A DNA stretch of 64,000 bases from Nematostella vectensis (GCF_932526225.1 NC_064043.1:1137501-1201500); one strand, 5' to 3'. Positions 27,501-43,053 are shown, counted from the stretch's first letter. Numbers and translations are program-made. The notes: generated by a model not told the origin, from the sequence alone.

Positions 27501-30500
27501 TATATCAATCTATCGAGCGCTATGCTCTATGTTAGAATCTACTTAATCAAGTTATCCAAGAAATCTAGTTAGTTATTGTGTGCATAAAATATGTACAGGA
27601 TCCTGAACAAGGCATGAGCACATCAAAGATGCTGAGAGTACATAAAAATGTCCCTATACCTTCTTTTTATGTCATGACACACCAAGAACAGTATAATTAA
27701 GTATCGATATTAAAAAAAAATAAAGAAAAAAAACATAGTCTATCAGCGGGAATAGAACCCGGGTCGCTGCGTTAGTAGTCAAGTGCCCGCAACGAAAGAC
27801 TAACGTGGCATTGCTGAAGGGAATTGTAATGAAAATTACTTTTAATACTATTGGTATCGTAAACTATCCCAAGCAAAGTCACCATCGGACTGGAGGTTAA
27901 ATTCGGGAAAAGCTTCAGGGTTACATTCGGGAATTTGTTTTACGAGTGTAACCTCCAAAAGGTTACAATCGATAATTTTTTTTCCGAATGTAAATTCCAA
28001 AAAGTAACATTAGGAAAAATAAAACAGTATACTCGGAAAAATAGGTATATCAATCTATCGAGCGCTATGCTCTATGTTAGAATCTACTTAATCAAGTTAT
28101 CCAAGGAATCTAGTTAGTTCTTGTGTGCATAAAATTGTACAGGATCCTGAACAAAGCATGAGCACATCAAAGATGCTGAGAGTACATAAAAATGTCCCTA
28201 TACCTTCTTTTTATGTCATGACAAACCAAGAACAGTATAATTAAGTATCGATATTTAAAAAAAAAAAAAAAAAAAATAGGCTATCAGCGGGAATCGAACC
28301 CGGGTCGCTGCGTTAGTAGTCAAGTGCCCGCAACGAAAGACTAACGTGGCATTGCTGAAGGGAATTGTAATGAAAATTACGTTTAATACTATTGGTATCG
28401 TAAACTATCCCAAGAAAAGTCACCATCGGACTGGAGGTTACATTTGGGAAAAGCTTCAGGGTTACATTCGGGAATTTGTTTTACGAGTGTAACCTCCAAA
28501 AGGTTACAATCGATAATTTTTTTTTCCGAATGTAAATTCCAAAAAGTAACATTAGGAAAACTAAAACAGTATACTCGGAAAAATAGGTATATCAATCTAT
28601 CGAGCGCTATGCTCTATGTTAGAATCTACTTAATCAAGTTATCCAAGGAATCTAGTTAGTTCTTGTGTGCATAAAATATGTACAGGATCCTGAACAAAGC
28701 ATCACATCAAAGATGCTGAGAGTACATAAAAATGTCCCTATACCTTCTTTTTATGTCATGACACACCAAGAACAGTATAATTAAGTATCAATATTTAAAA
28801 AAAAAATAAAGAAAAAAAATAGGCTATCAGCGGGAATCGAACCCGGGTCGCTGCGTTAGTAGTCAAGTGCCTGCAACAAAAGACTAACGTGGCATTGCTG
28901 AAGGGAATTGTAATGAAAATTACGTTTAATACTATTGGTATCGTAAACTATCCCAAGAAAAGTCACCATCGGACAGGAGGTTACATTCGGGAAAAGCTTC
29001 AGGGTTACATTCGGGAATGTGTTTTACGATTGTAACCTCCAAAAGGTTACAATCGATAGTTTTTTTTTTCCGAATGTAAATTCCAAAAAGTAACATTAGG
29101 AAAAATAAAACAGTATACTCGGAAAAAAAAGGTATATCAATCTATCGAGCGCTATGCTCTATGTTAGAATCTACTTAATCAAGTTATCCAAGGAATCTAG
29201 TTAGTTCTTGTGTGCATAAAATATGTACAGGATCCTGAACAAGGCATGAGCACAATAAAGATGCTGAGAGTACATAAAAATGTCCCTATACCTTCTTTTT
29301 ATGTCATGACACACCAAGAACAGTATAATTAAGTATCGATATTAAAAAAAAATAAAGAAAAAAAACATAGTCTATCAGCGGGAATAGAACCCGGGTCGCT
29401 GCGTTAGTAGTCAAGTGCCCGCAACGAAAGACTAACGTGGCATTGCTGAAGGGAATTGTAATGAAAATTACTTTTAATACTATTGGTATCGTAAACTATC
29501 CCAAGCAAAGTCACCATCGGACTGGAGGTTAAATTCGGGAAAAGCTTCAGGGTTACATTCGGGAATTTGTTTTACGAGTGTAACCTCCAAAAGGTTACAA
29601 TCGATAATTTTTTTTCCGAATGTAAATTCCAAAAAGTAACATTAGGAAAAATAAAACAGTATACTCGGAAAAATAGGTATATCAATCTATCGAGCGCTAT
29701 GCTCTATGTTAGAATCTACTTAATCAAGTTATCCAAGGAATCTAGTTAGTTCTTGTGTGCATAAAATTGTACAGGATCCTGAACAAAGCATGAGCACATC
29801 AAAGATGCTGAGAGTACATAAAAATGTCCCTATACCTTCTTTTTATGTCATGACAAACCAAGAACAGTATAATTAAGTATCGATATTTAAAAAAAAAAAT
29901 AAAAAAAAAAATAGGCTATCAGCGGGAATCGAACCCGGGTCGCTGCGTTAGTAGTCAAGTGCCCGCAACGAAAGACTAACGTGGCATTGCTGAAGGGAAT
30001 TGTAATGAAAATTACGTTTAATACTATTGGTATCGTAAACTATCCCAAGAAAAGTCACCATCGGACTGGAGGTTACATTCGGGAAAAGCTTCAGGGTTAC
30101 ATTCGGGAATTTGTTTTACGAGTGTAACCTCCAAAAGGTTACAATCGATAATTTTTTTTTCCGAATGTAAATTCCAAAAAGTAACATTAGGAAAACTAAA
30201 ACAGTATACTCGGAAAAATAGGTATATCAATCTATCGAGCGCTATGCTCTATGTTAGAATCTACTTAATCAAGTTATCCAAGGAATCTAGTTAGTTCTTG
30301 TGTGCATAAAATATGTACAGGATCCTGAACAAAGCATCACATCAAAGATGCTGAGAGTACATAAAAATGTCCCTATACCTTCTTTTTATGTCATGACACA
30401 CCAAAAACAGTATAATTAAGTATCGATATTTAAAAAAAAAATAAAGAAAAAAAAATAGGCTATCAGCGGGAATCGAACCCGGGTCGCTGCGTTAGTAGTC

Positions 30501-33500
30501 AAGTGCCTGCAACGAAAGACTAACGTGGCATTGCTGAAGGGAATTGTAATGAAAATTACGTTTAATACTATTGGTATCGTAAACTATCCCAAGAAAAGTC
30601 ACCATCGGACAGGAGGTTACATTCGGGAAAAGCTTCAGGGTTACATTCGGGAATGTGTTTTACGATTGTAACCTCCAAAAGGTTACAATCGATAGTTTTT
30701 TTTTTTTTCGAATGTAAATTCCAAAAAGTAACATTAGGAAAAATAAAACAGTATACTCGGAAAAAAAGGTATATCAATCTATCGAGCGCTATGCTCTATG
30801 TTAGAATCTACTTAATCAAGTTATCCAAGGAATCTAGTTTGGTTCTTGTGTGCATAAAATTGTACAGGATCCTGAACAAAGCATGAGCACATCAAAGATG
30901 CTGAGAGTACATAAAAATGTCCCTATACCTTCTTTTTATGTCATGACAAACCAAGAACAGTATAATTAAGTATCGATATTTAAAAAAAAAAATAAAAAAA
31001 AAAATAGGCTTTCAGCGGGAATCGAACCCGGGTAGCTGCGTTAGTAGTCAAGTGCCCGCAACGAAAGACTAACGTGGCATTGCTGAAGGGAATTGTAATG
31101 AAAATTACGTCTAATACTATTGGTATCGTAAACTATCCCAAGAAAAGTCACCATCGGACTGGAGGTTACATTCGGGAAAAGCTTCAGGGTTACATTCGGG
31201 AATTTGTTTTACGAGTGTAACCTCCAAAAGGTTACAATCGATAATTTTTTTCCGAATGTAAATTCCAAAAAGTAACATTAGGAAAAATAAAACAGTATAC
31301 TCGGAAAAAAAGGTATATCAATCTATCGAGCGCTATGCTCTATGTTAGAATCTACTTAATCAAGTTATCCAAGGAATCTAGTTAGTTCTTGTGTGCATAA
31401 AATATGTACAGGATCCTGAACAAAGCATGAGCACATCAAAGATGCTGAGAGTACATAAAAATGTCCCTATACCTTCTTTTTATGTCATGACACACCAAGA
31501 ACAGTATAATTAAGTATCGATATTTAAAAAAAAAAATAAAGAAAAAAAAACATAGGCTATCAGCGGGAATCGAACCCGGGTCGCTGCGTTAGTAGTCAAG
31601 TGCCCGCAACGAAAGACTAACGTGGCATTGCTGAAGGGAATTGTAATGAAAATTACTTTTAATACTATTGGTATCGTAAACTATCCCAAGCAAAGTCACC
31701 ATCGGACTGGAGGTTACATTCGGGAAAAGCTTCAGGGTTACATTCGGGAATTCGTTTTACGATTGTAACCTCCAAAAGGTTACAATCGATAATTTTTTTT
31801 CCGAATGTAAATTCCAAAATGTAACATTAGGAAAAATAAAACAGTATACTCGGAAAAATAGGTATATCAATCTATCGAGCGCTATGCTCTATGTTAGAAT
31901 CTACTTAATCAAGTTTTCCAAGGAATCTAGTTAGTTCTTGTGTGCATAAAACTGTACAGGATCCTGAACAAAGCATGAGCACATCAAAGATGCTGAGAGT
32001 ACATAAAAATGTCCCTATACCTTCTTTTTATGTCATGACAAACCAAGAACAGTATAATTAAGTATCGATATTTAAAAAAAAAAATAAAGAAAAAAAAACA
32101 TAGGCTATCAGCGGGAATCGAACCCGGGTCGCTGCGTTAGTAGTCAAGTGCCCGCAACGAAAGACTAACGTGGCATTGCTGAAGGGAATTGTAATGAAAA
32201 TTACTTTTAATACTATTGGTATCGTAAACTATCCCAAGCAAAGTCACCATCGGACTGGAGGTTACATTCGGGAAAAGCTTCAGGGTTACATTCGGGAATT
32301 CGTTTTACGATTGTAACCTCCAAAAGGTTACAATCGATAATTTTTTTTCCGAATGTAAATTCCAAAATGTAACATTAGGAAAAATAAAACAGTATACTCG
32401 GAAAAATAGGTATATCAATCTATCGAGCGCTATGCTCTATGTTAGAATCTACTTAATCAAGTTTTCCAAGGAATCTAGTTAGTTCTTGTGTGCATAAAAC
32501 TGTACAGGATCCTGAACAAAGCATGAGCACATCAAAGATGCTGAGAGTACATAAAAATGTCCCTATACCTTCTTTTTATGTCATGACAAACCAAGAACAG
32601 TATTATTAAGTATCGATATTTAAAAAAAAAAATAAAGAAAAAAAAATAGGCTATCAGCGGGAATCGAACCCGGGTCGCTGCGTTAGTAGTCAAGTGCCCG
32701 CAACGAAAGACTAACGTGGCATTGCTGAAGGGAGTTGTAATGAAAATTACGTTTAATACTATTGGTATCGTAAACTATCCCAAGAAAAGTCACCATCGGA
32801 CTGGAGGTTACATTCGGGAAAAGCTTCAGGGTTACATTCGGGGAATTTGTTTTACGAGTGTAACCTCCAAAAGGTTACAATCGATAATTTTTTTTCCGAA
32901 TGTAAATTCCAAAAAGTAACATTAGGAAAAATAAAACAGTATACTCGGAAAAATAGGTATATCAATCTATCGAGCGCTATGCTCTATGTTAGAATCTACT
33001 TAATCAAGTTATCCAAGGAATCTAGTTAGTTCTTGTGTGCATAAAATTGTACAGGATCCTGAACAAAGCATGAGCACATCAAAGATGCTGAGAGTACATA
33101 AAAATGTCCCTATACCTTCTTTTTATGTCATGACAAACCAAGAACAGTATAATTAAGTATCGATATTTAAAAAAAAAAAAAAAAAAAAATAGGCTATCAG
33201 CGGGAATCGAACCCGGGTCGCTGCGTTAGTAGTCAAGTGCCCGCAACGAAAGACTAACGTTTCATTGCTGAAGGGAATTGTAATGAAAATTACGTTTAAT
33301 ACTATTGGTATCGTAAACTATCCCAAGAAAAGTCACCATCGGACTGGAGGTTACATTCGGGAAAAGCTTCAGGGTTACATTCGGGAATTTGTTTTACGAG
33401 TGTAACCTCCAAAAGGTTACAATCGATAATTTTTTTTTCCGAATGTAAATTCCAAAAAGTAACATTAGGAAAACTAAAACAGTATACTCGGAAAAATAGG

Positions 33501-36500
33501 TATATCAATCTATCGAGCGCTATGCTCTATGTTAGAATCTACTTAATCAAGTTATCCAAGGAATCTAGTTAGTTCTTGTGTGCATAAAATATGTACAGGA
33601 TCCTGAAAAAAGCATCACATCAAAGATGCTGAGAGTACATAAAAATGTCCCTATACCTTCTTTTTATGTCATGACACACCAAGAACAGTATAATTAAGTA
33701 TCGATATTTAAAAAAAAAATAAAGAAAAAAAAATAGGCTATCAGCGGGAATCGAACCCGGGTCGCTGCGTTAGTAGTCAAGTGCCTGCAACGAAAGACTA
33801 ACGTGGCATTGCTGAAGGGAATTGTAATGAAAATTACGTTTAATACTATTGGTATCGTAAACTATCCCAAGAAAAGTCACCATCGGACAGGAGGTTACAT
33901 TCGGGAAAAGCTTCAGGGTTACATTCGGGAATGTGTTTTACGATTGTAACCTCCAAAAGGTTACAATCGATAGTTTTTTTTTTTTTCGAATGTAAATTCC
34001 AAAAAGTAACATTAGGAAAAATAAAACAGTATACTCGGAAAAAAAAGGTATATCAATCTATCGAGCGCTATGCTCTATGTTAGAATCTACTTAATCAAGT
34101 TATCCAAGGAATCTAGTTAGTTCTTGTGTGCATAAAATTGTACAGGATCCTGAACAAAGCATGAGCACATCAAAGATGCTGAGAGTACATAAAAATGTCC
34201 CTATACCTTCTTTTTATGTCATGACAAACCAAGAACAGTATAATTAAGTATCGATATTTAAAAAAAAAATAAAAAAAAAAATAGGCTATCAGCGGGAATC
34301 GAACCCGGGTAGCTGCGTTAGGAGTCAAGTGCCCGCAACGAAAGACTAACGTGGCATTGCTGAAGGGAATTGTAATGAAAATTACTTTTAATACTATTGG
34401 TATCGTAAACTATCCAAAGCAAAGTCACCATCGGACTGGAGGTTACATTCGGGAAAAGCTTCAGGGTTACATTCGGGAATTTGTTTTACGAGTGTAACCT
34501 CCAAAAGGTTACAATCGATAATTTTTTTCCGAATGTAAATTCCAAAAAGTAACATTAGGAAAAATAAAACAGTATACTCGGAAAAAAAGGTATATCAATC
34601 TATCGAGCGCTATGCTCTATGTTAGAATCTACTTAATCAAGTTATCCAAGGAATCTAGTTAGTTCTTGTGTGCATAAAATATGTACAGGATCCTGAACAA
34701 AGCATGAGCACATCAAAGATGCTGAGAGTACTTAAAAATGTCCCTATACCTTCTTTTTATGTCATGACACACCAAGAACAGTATAATTAAGTATCGATAT
34801 TTAAAAAAAAAATAAAGAAAAAAAAAACATAGGCTATCAGCGGGTATCGAACCCGGGTCGCTGCGTTAGTAGTCAAGTGCCCGCAACGAAAGACTAACGT
34901 GGCATTGCTGAAGAGAATTGTAATGAAAATTACTTTTAATACTATTGGTATCGTAAACTATCCCAAGCAAAGTCACCATCGGACTGGAGGTTACATTCGG
35001 GAAAAGCTTCAGGGTTACATTCGGGAATTCGTTTTACGATTGTAACCTCCAAAAGGTTACAATCGATAATTTTTTTTCCGAATGTAAATTCCAAAATGTA
35101 ACATTAGGAAAAATAAAACAGTATACTCGGAAAAATAGGTATATCAATCTATCGAGCGCTATGCTCTATGTTAGAATCTACTTAATCAAGTTTTCCAAGG
35201 AATCTAGTTAGTTCTTGTGTGCATAAAACTGTACAGGATCCTGAACAAAGCATGAGCACATCAAAGATGCTGAGAGTACATAAAAATATCCCTATACCTT
35301 CTTTTTATGTCATGACAAACCAAGAACAGTATTATTAAGTATCGATATTTAAAAAAAAAAATAAAAAAAAAAAATAGGCTATCAGCGGGATTCGAACCCG
35401 GGTCGCTGCGTTAGTAGTCAAGTGCCCGCAACGAAAGACTAACGTGGCATTGCTGAAGGGAGTTGTAATGAAAATTACGTTTAATATTATTGGTATCGTA
35501 AACTATCCCAAGAAAAGTCCCCATCGGACTGGAGGTTACATTCGGGAAAAGCTTCAGGGTTACATTCGGGGAATTTGTTTTACGAGTGTAACCTCCAAAA
35601 GGTTACAATCGATAATTTTTTTTCCGAATGTAAATTCCAAAAAGTAACATTAGGAAAAATAAAACAGTATACTCGGAAAAATAGGTATATCAATCTATCG
35701 AGCGCTATGCTCTATGTTAGAATCTACTTAATCAAGTTATCCAAGGAATCTAGTTAGTTCTTGTGTGCATAAAATATGTACAGGACCCTGAACAAGGCAT
35801 GAGCACATCAAAGATGCTGAGAGTACATAAAAATGTCCCTATACCTTCTTTTTATGTCATGACACACCAAGAACAGTATAATTAAGTATCGATATTTAAA
35901 AAAAAAAATAAAGAAAAAAAAATAGGCTATCAGCGGGAATCGAACCCGGGTAGCTGCGTTAGTAGTCAAGTGCCCGCAACGAAAGACTAACGTGGCATTG
36001 CTGAAGGGAATTGTAATGAAAATTACTTTTAATACTATTGGTATCGTAAACTATCCCAAGCAAAGTCACCATCGGACTGGAGGTTAAATTCGGGAAAAGC
36101 TTCAGGGTTACATTCGGGAATTTGGTTTACGAGTGTAACCTCCAAAAGGTTACAATCGATAATTTTTTTCCGAATGTAAATTCCAAAAAGTAACATTAGG
36201 AAAAATAAAACAGTATACTCGGAAAAAAAGGTATATCAATCTATCGAGCGCTATGCTCTATGTTAGAATCTACTTAATCAAGTTATCCAAGGAATCTAGT
36301 TAGTTCTTGTGTGCATAAAATATGTACAGGATCCTGAACAAAGCATGAGCACATCAAAGATGCTGAGAGTACTTAAAAATGTCCCTATACCTTCTTTTTA
36401 TGTCATGACACACCAAGAACAGTATAATTAAGTATCGATATTTAAAAAAAAAAAAAAAAAAAAAAAATAGGCTATCAGCGGGATTCGAACCCGGGTCGCT

Positions 36501-39500
36501 GCGTTAGTAGTCAAGTGCCCGCAACGAAAGACTAACGTGGCATTGCTGAAGGGAGTTGTAATGAAAATTACGTTTAATACTATTGGTATCGTAAACTATC
36601 CCAAGAAAAGTCACCATCGGACTGGAGGTTACATTCGGGAAAAGCTTCAGGGTTACATTCGGGGAATTTGTTTTACGAGTGTAACCTCCAAAAGGTTACA
36701 ATCGATAATTTTTTTTCCGAATGTAAATTCCAAAAAGTAACATTAGGAAAAATAAAACAGTATACTCGGAAAAATAGGTATATCAATCTATCGAGCGCTA
36801 TGCTCTATGTTAGAATCTACTTAATCAAGTTATCCAAGGAATCTAGTTAGTTCTTGTGTGCATAAAATATGTACAGGACCCTGAACAAGGCATGAGCACA
36901 TCAAAGATGCTGAGAGTACATAAAAATGTCCCTATACCTTCTTTTTATGTCATGACACACCAAGAACAGTATAATTAAGTATCGATATTTAAAAAAAAAT
37001 AAAGAAAAAAAAATAGGCTATCAGCGGGAATCGAACCCGGGTAGCTGCGTTAGTAGTCAAGTGCCCGCAACGAAAGACTAACGTGGCATTGCTGAAGGGA
37101 ATTGTAATGAAAATTACTTTTAATACTATTGGTATCGTAAACTATCCCAAGCAAAGTCACCATCGGACTGGAGGTTAAATTCGGGAAAAGCTTCAGGGTT
37201 ACATTCGGGAATTTGTTTTACGAGTGTAACCTCCAAAAGGTTACAATCGATAATTTTTTTTCCGAATGTAAATTCCAAAAAGTAACATTAGGAAAAATAG
37301 AACAGTATAGTCGGAAAAAAAGGTATATCAATCTATCGAGCGCTATGCTCTATGTTAGAATCTACTTAATCAAGTTATCCAAGGAATCTAGTTAGTTCTT
37401 GTGTGCATAAAATTGTACAGGATCCTGAACAAAGCATGAGCACATCAAAGATGCTGAGAGTACATAAAAATGTCCCTATACCTTCTTTTTATGTCATGAC
37501 AAACCAAGAACAGTATAATTAAGTATCGATATTTAAAAAAAAAATAAAGAAAAAAAAACATAGGCTATCAGCGGGAATCGAACCCGGGTCGCTGCGTTAG
37601 TAGTCAAGTGCCCGCAACGAAAGACTAACGTGGCATTGCTGAAGGGAATTGTAATGAAAATTACTTTTAATACTATTGGTATCGTAAACTATCCCAAACA
37701 AAGTCACCATCGGACTGGAGGTTACATTCGGGAAAAGCTTCAGGGTTACATTCGGGAATTCGTTTTACGATTGTAACCTCCAAAAGGTTACAATCGATAA
37801 TTTTTTTTCCGAATGTAAATTCCAAAATGTAACATTAGGAAAAATAAAACAGTATACTCGGAAAAATAGGTATATCAATCTATCGAGCGCTATGCTCTAT
37901 GTTAGAATCTACTTAATCAAGTTTTCCAAGGAATCTAGTTAGTTCTTGTGTGCATAAAACTGTACAGGATCCTGAACAAAGCATGAGCACATCAAAGATG
38001 CTGAGAGTACAAAAAAATGTCCCTATACCTTCTTTTTATGTCATGACAAACCAAGAACAGTATTATTAAGTATCGATATTTAAAAAAAAAAAAAAAAAAA
38101 AAAATAGGCTATCAGCGGGATTCGAACCCGGGTCGCTGCGTTAGTAGTCAAGTGCCCGCAACGAAAGACTAACGTGGCATTGCTGAAGGGAGTTGTAATG
38201 AAAATTACGTTTAATATTATTGGTATCGTAAACTATCCCAAGAAAAGTCACCATCGGACTGGAGGTTACATTCGGGAAAAGCTTCAGGGTTACATTCGGG
38301 GAATTTGTTTTACGAGTGTAACCTCCAAAAGGTTACAATCGATAATTTTTTTTTCCGAATGTAAATTCCAAAAAGTAACATTAGGAAAACTAAAACAGTA
38401 TACTCGGAAAAATAGGTATATCAATCTATCGAGCGCTATGCTCTATGTTAGAATCTACTTAATCAAGTTATCCAAGGAATCTAGTTAGTTCTTGTGTGCA
38501 TAAAATATGTACAGGATCCTGAACAAAGCATCACATCAAAGATGCTGAGAGTACATAAAAATGTCCCTATACCTTCTTTTTATGTCATGACAAACCAAGA
38601 ACAGTATAATACAGTAACGATATTTAAAAAAAAAATAAAGAAAAAAAATAGGCTATCAGCGGGAATCGAACCCGGGTCGCTGCGTTAGTAGTCAAGTGCC
38701 TGCAACAAAAGACTAACGTGGCATTGCTGAAGGGAATTGTAATGAAAATTACGTTTAATACTATTGGTATCGTAAACTATCCCAAGAAAAGTCACCATCA
38801 GACAGGAGGTTACATTCGGGAAAAGCTTCAGGGTTACATTCGGGAATGTGTTTTACGATTGTAACCTCCAAAAGGTTACAATCGATAGTTTTTTTTTTCC
38901 GAATGTAAATTCCAAAAAGTAACATTAGGAAAAATAAAACAGTATACTCGGAAAAAAAAGGTATATCAATCTATCGAGCGCTATGCTCTATGTTAGAATC
39001 TACTTAATCAAGTTATCCAAGGAATCTAGTTAGTTCTTGTGTGCATAAAATATGTACAGGATCCTGAACAAAGCATGAGCACATCAAAGATGCTGAGAGT
39101 ACATAAAAATGTCCCTATACCTTCTTTTTATGTCATGACACACCAAGAACAGTATAATAATGTATCGATATTAAAAAAAAATAAAGAAAAAAAACATAGT
39201 CTATCAGCGGGAATAGAACCCGGGTCGCTGCGTTAGTAGTCAAGTGCCCGCAACGAAAGACTAACGTGGCATTGCTGAAGGGAATTGTAATGAAAATTAC
39301 TTTTAATACTATTGGTATCGTAAACTATCCCAAGCAAAGTCACCATCGGACTGGAGGTTAAATTCGGGAAAAGCTTCAGGGTTACATTCGGGAATTTGTT
39401 TTACGAGTGTAACCTCCAAAAGGTTACAATCGATAATTTTTTTTCCGAATGTAAATTCCAAAAAGTAACATTAGGAAAAATAAAACAGTATACTCGGAAA

Positions 39501-42500
39501 AATAGGTATATCAATCTATCGAGCGCTATGCTCTATGTTAGAATCTACTTAATCAAGTTATCCAAGGAATCTAGTTAGTTCTTGTGTGCATAAAATTGTA
39601 CAGGATACTGAACAAAGCATGAGCACATCAAAGATGCTGAGAGTACATAAAAATGTCCCTATACCTTCTTTTTATGTCATGACAAACCAAGAACAGTATA
39701 ATTAAGTATCGATATTTAAAAAAATAAATAAAAAAATAAATAGGCTATCAGCGGGAATCGAACCCGGGTCGCTGCGTTAGTAGTCAAGTGCCCGCAACGA
39801 AAGACTAACGTGGCATTGCTGAAGGGAATTGTAATGAAAATTACGTTTAATACTATTGGTATCGTAAACTATCCCAAGAAAAGTCACCATCGGACTGGAG
39901 GTTACATTCGGGAAAAGCTTCAGGGTTACATTCGGGAATTTGTTTTACGAGTGTAACCTCCAAAAGGTTACAATCGATAATTTTTTTTTCCGAATGTAAA
40001 TTCCAAAAAGTAACATTAGGAAAACTAAAACAGTATACTCGGAAAAATAGGTATATCAATCTATCGAGCGCTATGCTCTATGTTAGAATCTACTTAATCA
40101 AGTTATCCAAGGAATCTAGTTAGTTCTTGTGTGCATAAAATATGTACAGGATCCTGAACAAAGCATGAGCACATCAAAGATGCTGAGAGTACATAAAAAT
40201 GTCCCTATACCTTCTTTTTATGTCATGACACACCAAGAACAGTATAATTAAGTATCGATATTTAAAAAAAAAATAAAGAAAAAAAAATAGGCTATCAGCG
40301 GGAATCGAACCTGGGTCGCTGCGTTAGTAGTCAAGTGCCTGCAACGAAAGACTAACGTGGCATTGCTGAAGGGAATTGTAATGAAAATTACGTTTAATAC
40401 TATTGGTATCGTAAACTATCCCAAGAAAAGTCACCATCGGATAGGAGGTTACATTCGGGAAAAGCTTCAGGGTTACATTCGGGAATGTGTTTTACGATTG
40501 TAACCTCCAAAAGGTTACAATCGATAGTTTTTTTTTTTTTCGAATGTAAATTCCAAAAAGTAACATTAGGAAAAATAAAACAGTATACTCGGAAAAAAAA
40601 GGTATATCAATCTATCGAGCGCTATGCTCTATGTTAGAATCTACTTAATCAAGTTATCCAAGGAATCTAGTTAGTTCTTGTGTGCATAAAATTGTACAGG
40701 ATCCTGAACAAAGCATGAGCACATCAAAGATGCTGAGAGTACATAAAAATGTCCCTATACCTTCTTTTTATGTCATGACAAACCAAGAACAGTATAATTA
40801 AGTATCGATATTTAAAAAAAAAATAAAAAAAAAAATAGGCTATCAGCGGGAATCGAACCCGGGTAGCTGCGTTAGGAGTCAAGTGCCCGCAACGAAAGAC
40901 TAACGTGGCATTGCTGAAGGGAATTGTAATGAAAATTACTTTTAATACTATTGGTATCGTAAACTATCCAAAGCAAAGTCACCATCGGACTGGAGGTTAC
41001 ATTCGGGAAAAGCTTCAGGGTTACATTCGGGAATTTGTTTCACGAGTGTAACCTCCAAAAGGTTACAATCGATAATTTGTTTCCGAATGTAAATTCCAAA
41101 AAGTAACATTAGGAAAAATAGAACAGTATACTCGGAAAAAAAGGTATATCAATCTATCGAGCGCTATGCTCTATGTTAGAATCTACTTAATCAAGTTATC
41201 CAAGGAATCTAGTTAGTTCTTGTGTGCATAAAATATGTACAGGATCCTGAACAAAGCATGAGCACATCAAAGATGCTGAGAGTACATAAAAATGACCATA
41301 TACCTTCTTTTCATGTCATGACACACCAAGAACAGTATAATTTAAGATCGATATTTTAAAAAAAAAATAAAGAAAAAAAAATAGGATATCAGCGGGAATC
41401 GAACCCGGGTCGCTGCGTTAGGAGTCAAGTGCCCGCAACGAAAGACTAACGTGGCATTGCTGAAGGGAATTGTAATGAAAATTACTTTTAATACTATTGG
41501 TATCGTAAACTATCCCAAGCAAAGTCACCATCGGACTGGAGGTTACATTCGGGAAAAGCTTCAGGGTTACATTCGGGAATTTGTTTTACGAGTGTAACCT
41601 CCAAAAGGTTACAATCGATAATTTTTTTCCGAATGTAAATTCCAAAAAGTAACATTAGGAAAAATAAAACAGTATACTCGGAAAAAAAGGTATATCAATC
41701 TATCGAGCGCTATGCTCTATGTTAGAATCTACTTAATCAAGTTATCCAAGGAATCTAGTTAGTTCTTGTGTGCATAAAATATGTACAGGATCCTGAACAA
41801 AGCATGAGCACATCAAAGATGCTGAGAGTACATAAAAATGTCCCTATACCTTCTTTTTATGTCATGACACACCAAGAACAGTATAATTAAGTATCGATAT
41901 TTAAAAAAAAAAAAAAGAAAGAAAGAAAAAAAAAAGGCTATCAGCGGGAATCGAACCCGGGTCGCTGCGTTAGTAGTCAAGTGCCCGCAACGAAAGACTA
42001 ACGTGGCATTGCTGAAGGGGATTGTAATGAAAATTACTTTTAATACTATTGGTATCATAAACTATCCCAAGCAAAGTCACCATTGGACTGGAGGTTACAT
42101 TCGGGAAAAGCTTCAGGGTTACATTCGGGAATTTGTTTTACGAGTGTAACCTCCAAAAGGTTACAATCGATAATTTTTTTCCGAATGTAAATTCCAAAAA
42201 GTAACATTAGGAAAAATAGAACAGTATACTCGGAAAAAAAGGTATATCAATCTATCGAGCGCTATGCTCTATGTTAGAATCTACTTAATCAAGTTATCCA
42301 AGGAATCTAGTTAGTTCTTGTGTGCATAAAATATGTACAGGATCCTGAACAAGTCATGAGCACATCAAAGATGCTGAGAGTACATAAAAATGTCCCTATA
42401 CCTTCTTTTTATGTCATGACACACCAAGAACAGTATAACTAAGTATCGATATTTAAAAAAAAAAATAAAGAAAAAAAAATAGGCTCTCAGCGGGAATCGA

Positions 42501-43012
42501 ACCCGGGTCGCTGCGTTAGTAGTCAAGTGCCCGCAACGAAAGACTAACGTGGCATTGCTGAAGGGAATTGTAATGAAAATTACTTTTAATACTATTGGTA
42601 TCGTAAACTATCCCAAGCAAAGTCAATATCGGACTGGAGGTTAAATTCGGGAAAAGCTTCAGGGTTACATTCGGGAATTTGTTTTACGAGTGTAACCTCC
42701 AAAAGGTTACAATCGATAATTTTTTTTCCGAATGTAAATTCCAAAATGTAACATTAGGAAAAATAAAACAGTATACTCGGAAAAATAGGTATATCAATCT
42801 ATCGAGCGCTATGCTCTATGTTAGAATCTACTTAATCAAATTATCCAAGGAATCTAGTTAGTTCTTGTGTGCATAAAATTGTACAGGATCCTGAACAAAG
42901 CATGAGCACATCAAAGATGCTGAGAGTACACAAAAATGTCCCTATACCTTCTTTTTATGTCATGACAAACCAAGAACAGTATAATTAAGTATCGATATTT
43001 TAAAAAAAAATA

Positions 43013-43053
43013 CACGCCGGGCACAAAACACTCCAAAAGCGGCAGGGTTTTCC
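43013..43053 (+). repeat. Left terminal inverted repeat
   Basis: It begins CACGCCGGGCACAAA, and the first 15 bases are identical to the inverted right end. Positions 16-41 match at a little over half the sites, including AAAA at 23-26 and CGGCA at 28-32. Position 1 directly follows the duplicated TA. Confidence 0.88.

Larger units (their letters stand above)
1..43012. repeat. Satellite array, left block (~545-bp monomer, ~79 copies)
   Basis: The same unit of about 543-546 bp repeats head to tail without a gap. Landmarks recur in fixed order on the plus strand: GACTAACGTGGCATTGCTG, GGAGGTTACATTCGGG (or GGTTAAATTCGGG), AAGCTT, TGTAACCTCC, a T-run, CCGAATGTAAATTCC, ATCGAGCGCTATGCTC, CAGGATCCTG, ATCGATATT, a poly-A tract broken by T or G, and GGGAATCGAACCCGGG. 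Copies differ by scattered substitutions and by homopolymer length. Open frames of 60-74 codons occur on both strands at monomer spacing, but they appear or vanish with the length of the T-run or a TTACATT/TTAAATT change and have no conserved start context. I therefore treat the array as non-coding. One HindIII and one BamHI site per monomer should give a 545-bp digestion ladder. The unit type is certain; the function is unknown. Confidence 0.97.

Noticed and set aside
1-43012. CRISPR array
   Set aside because: The whole 545-bp unit repeats with no short-repeat/unique-spacer alternation, and the DNA is eukaryotic in character.
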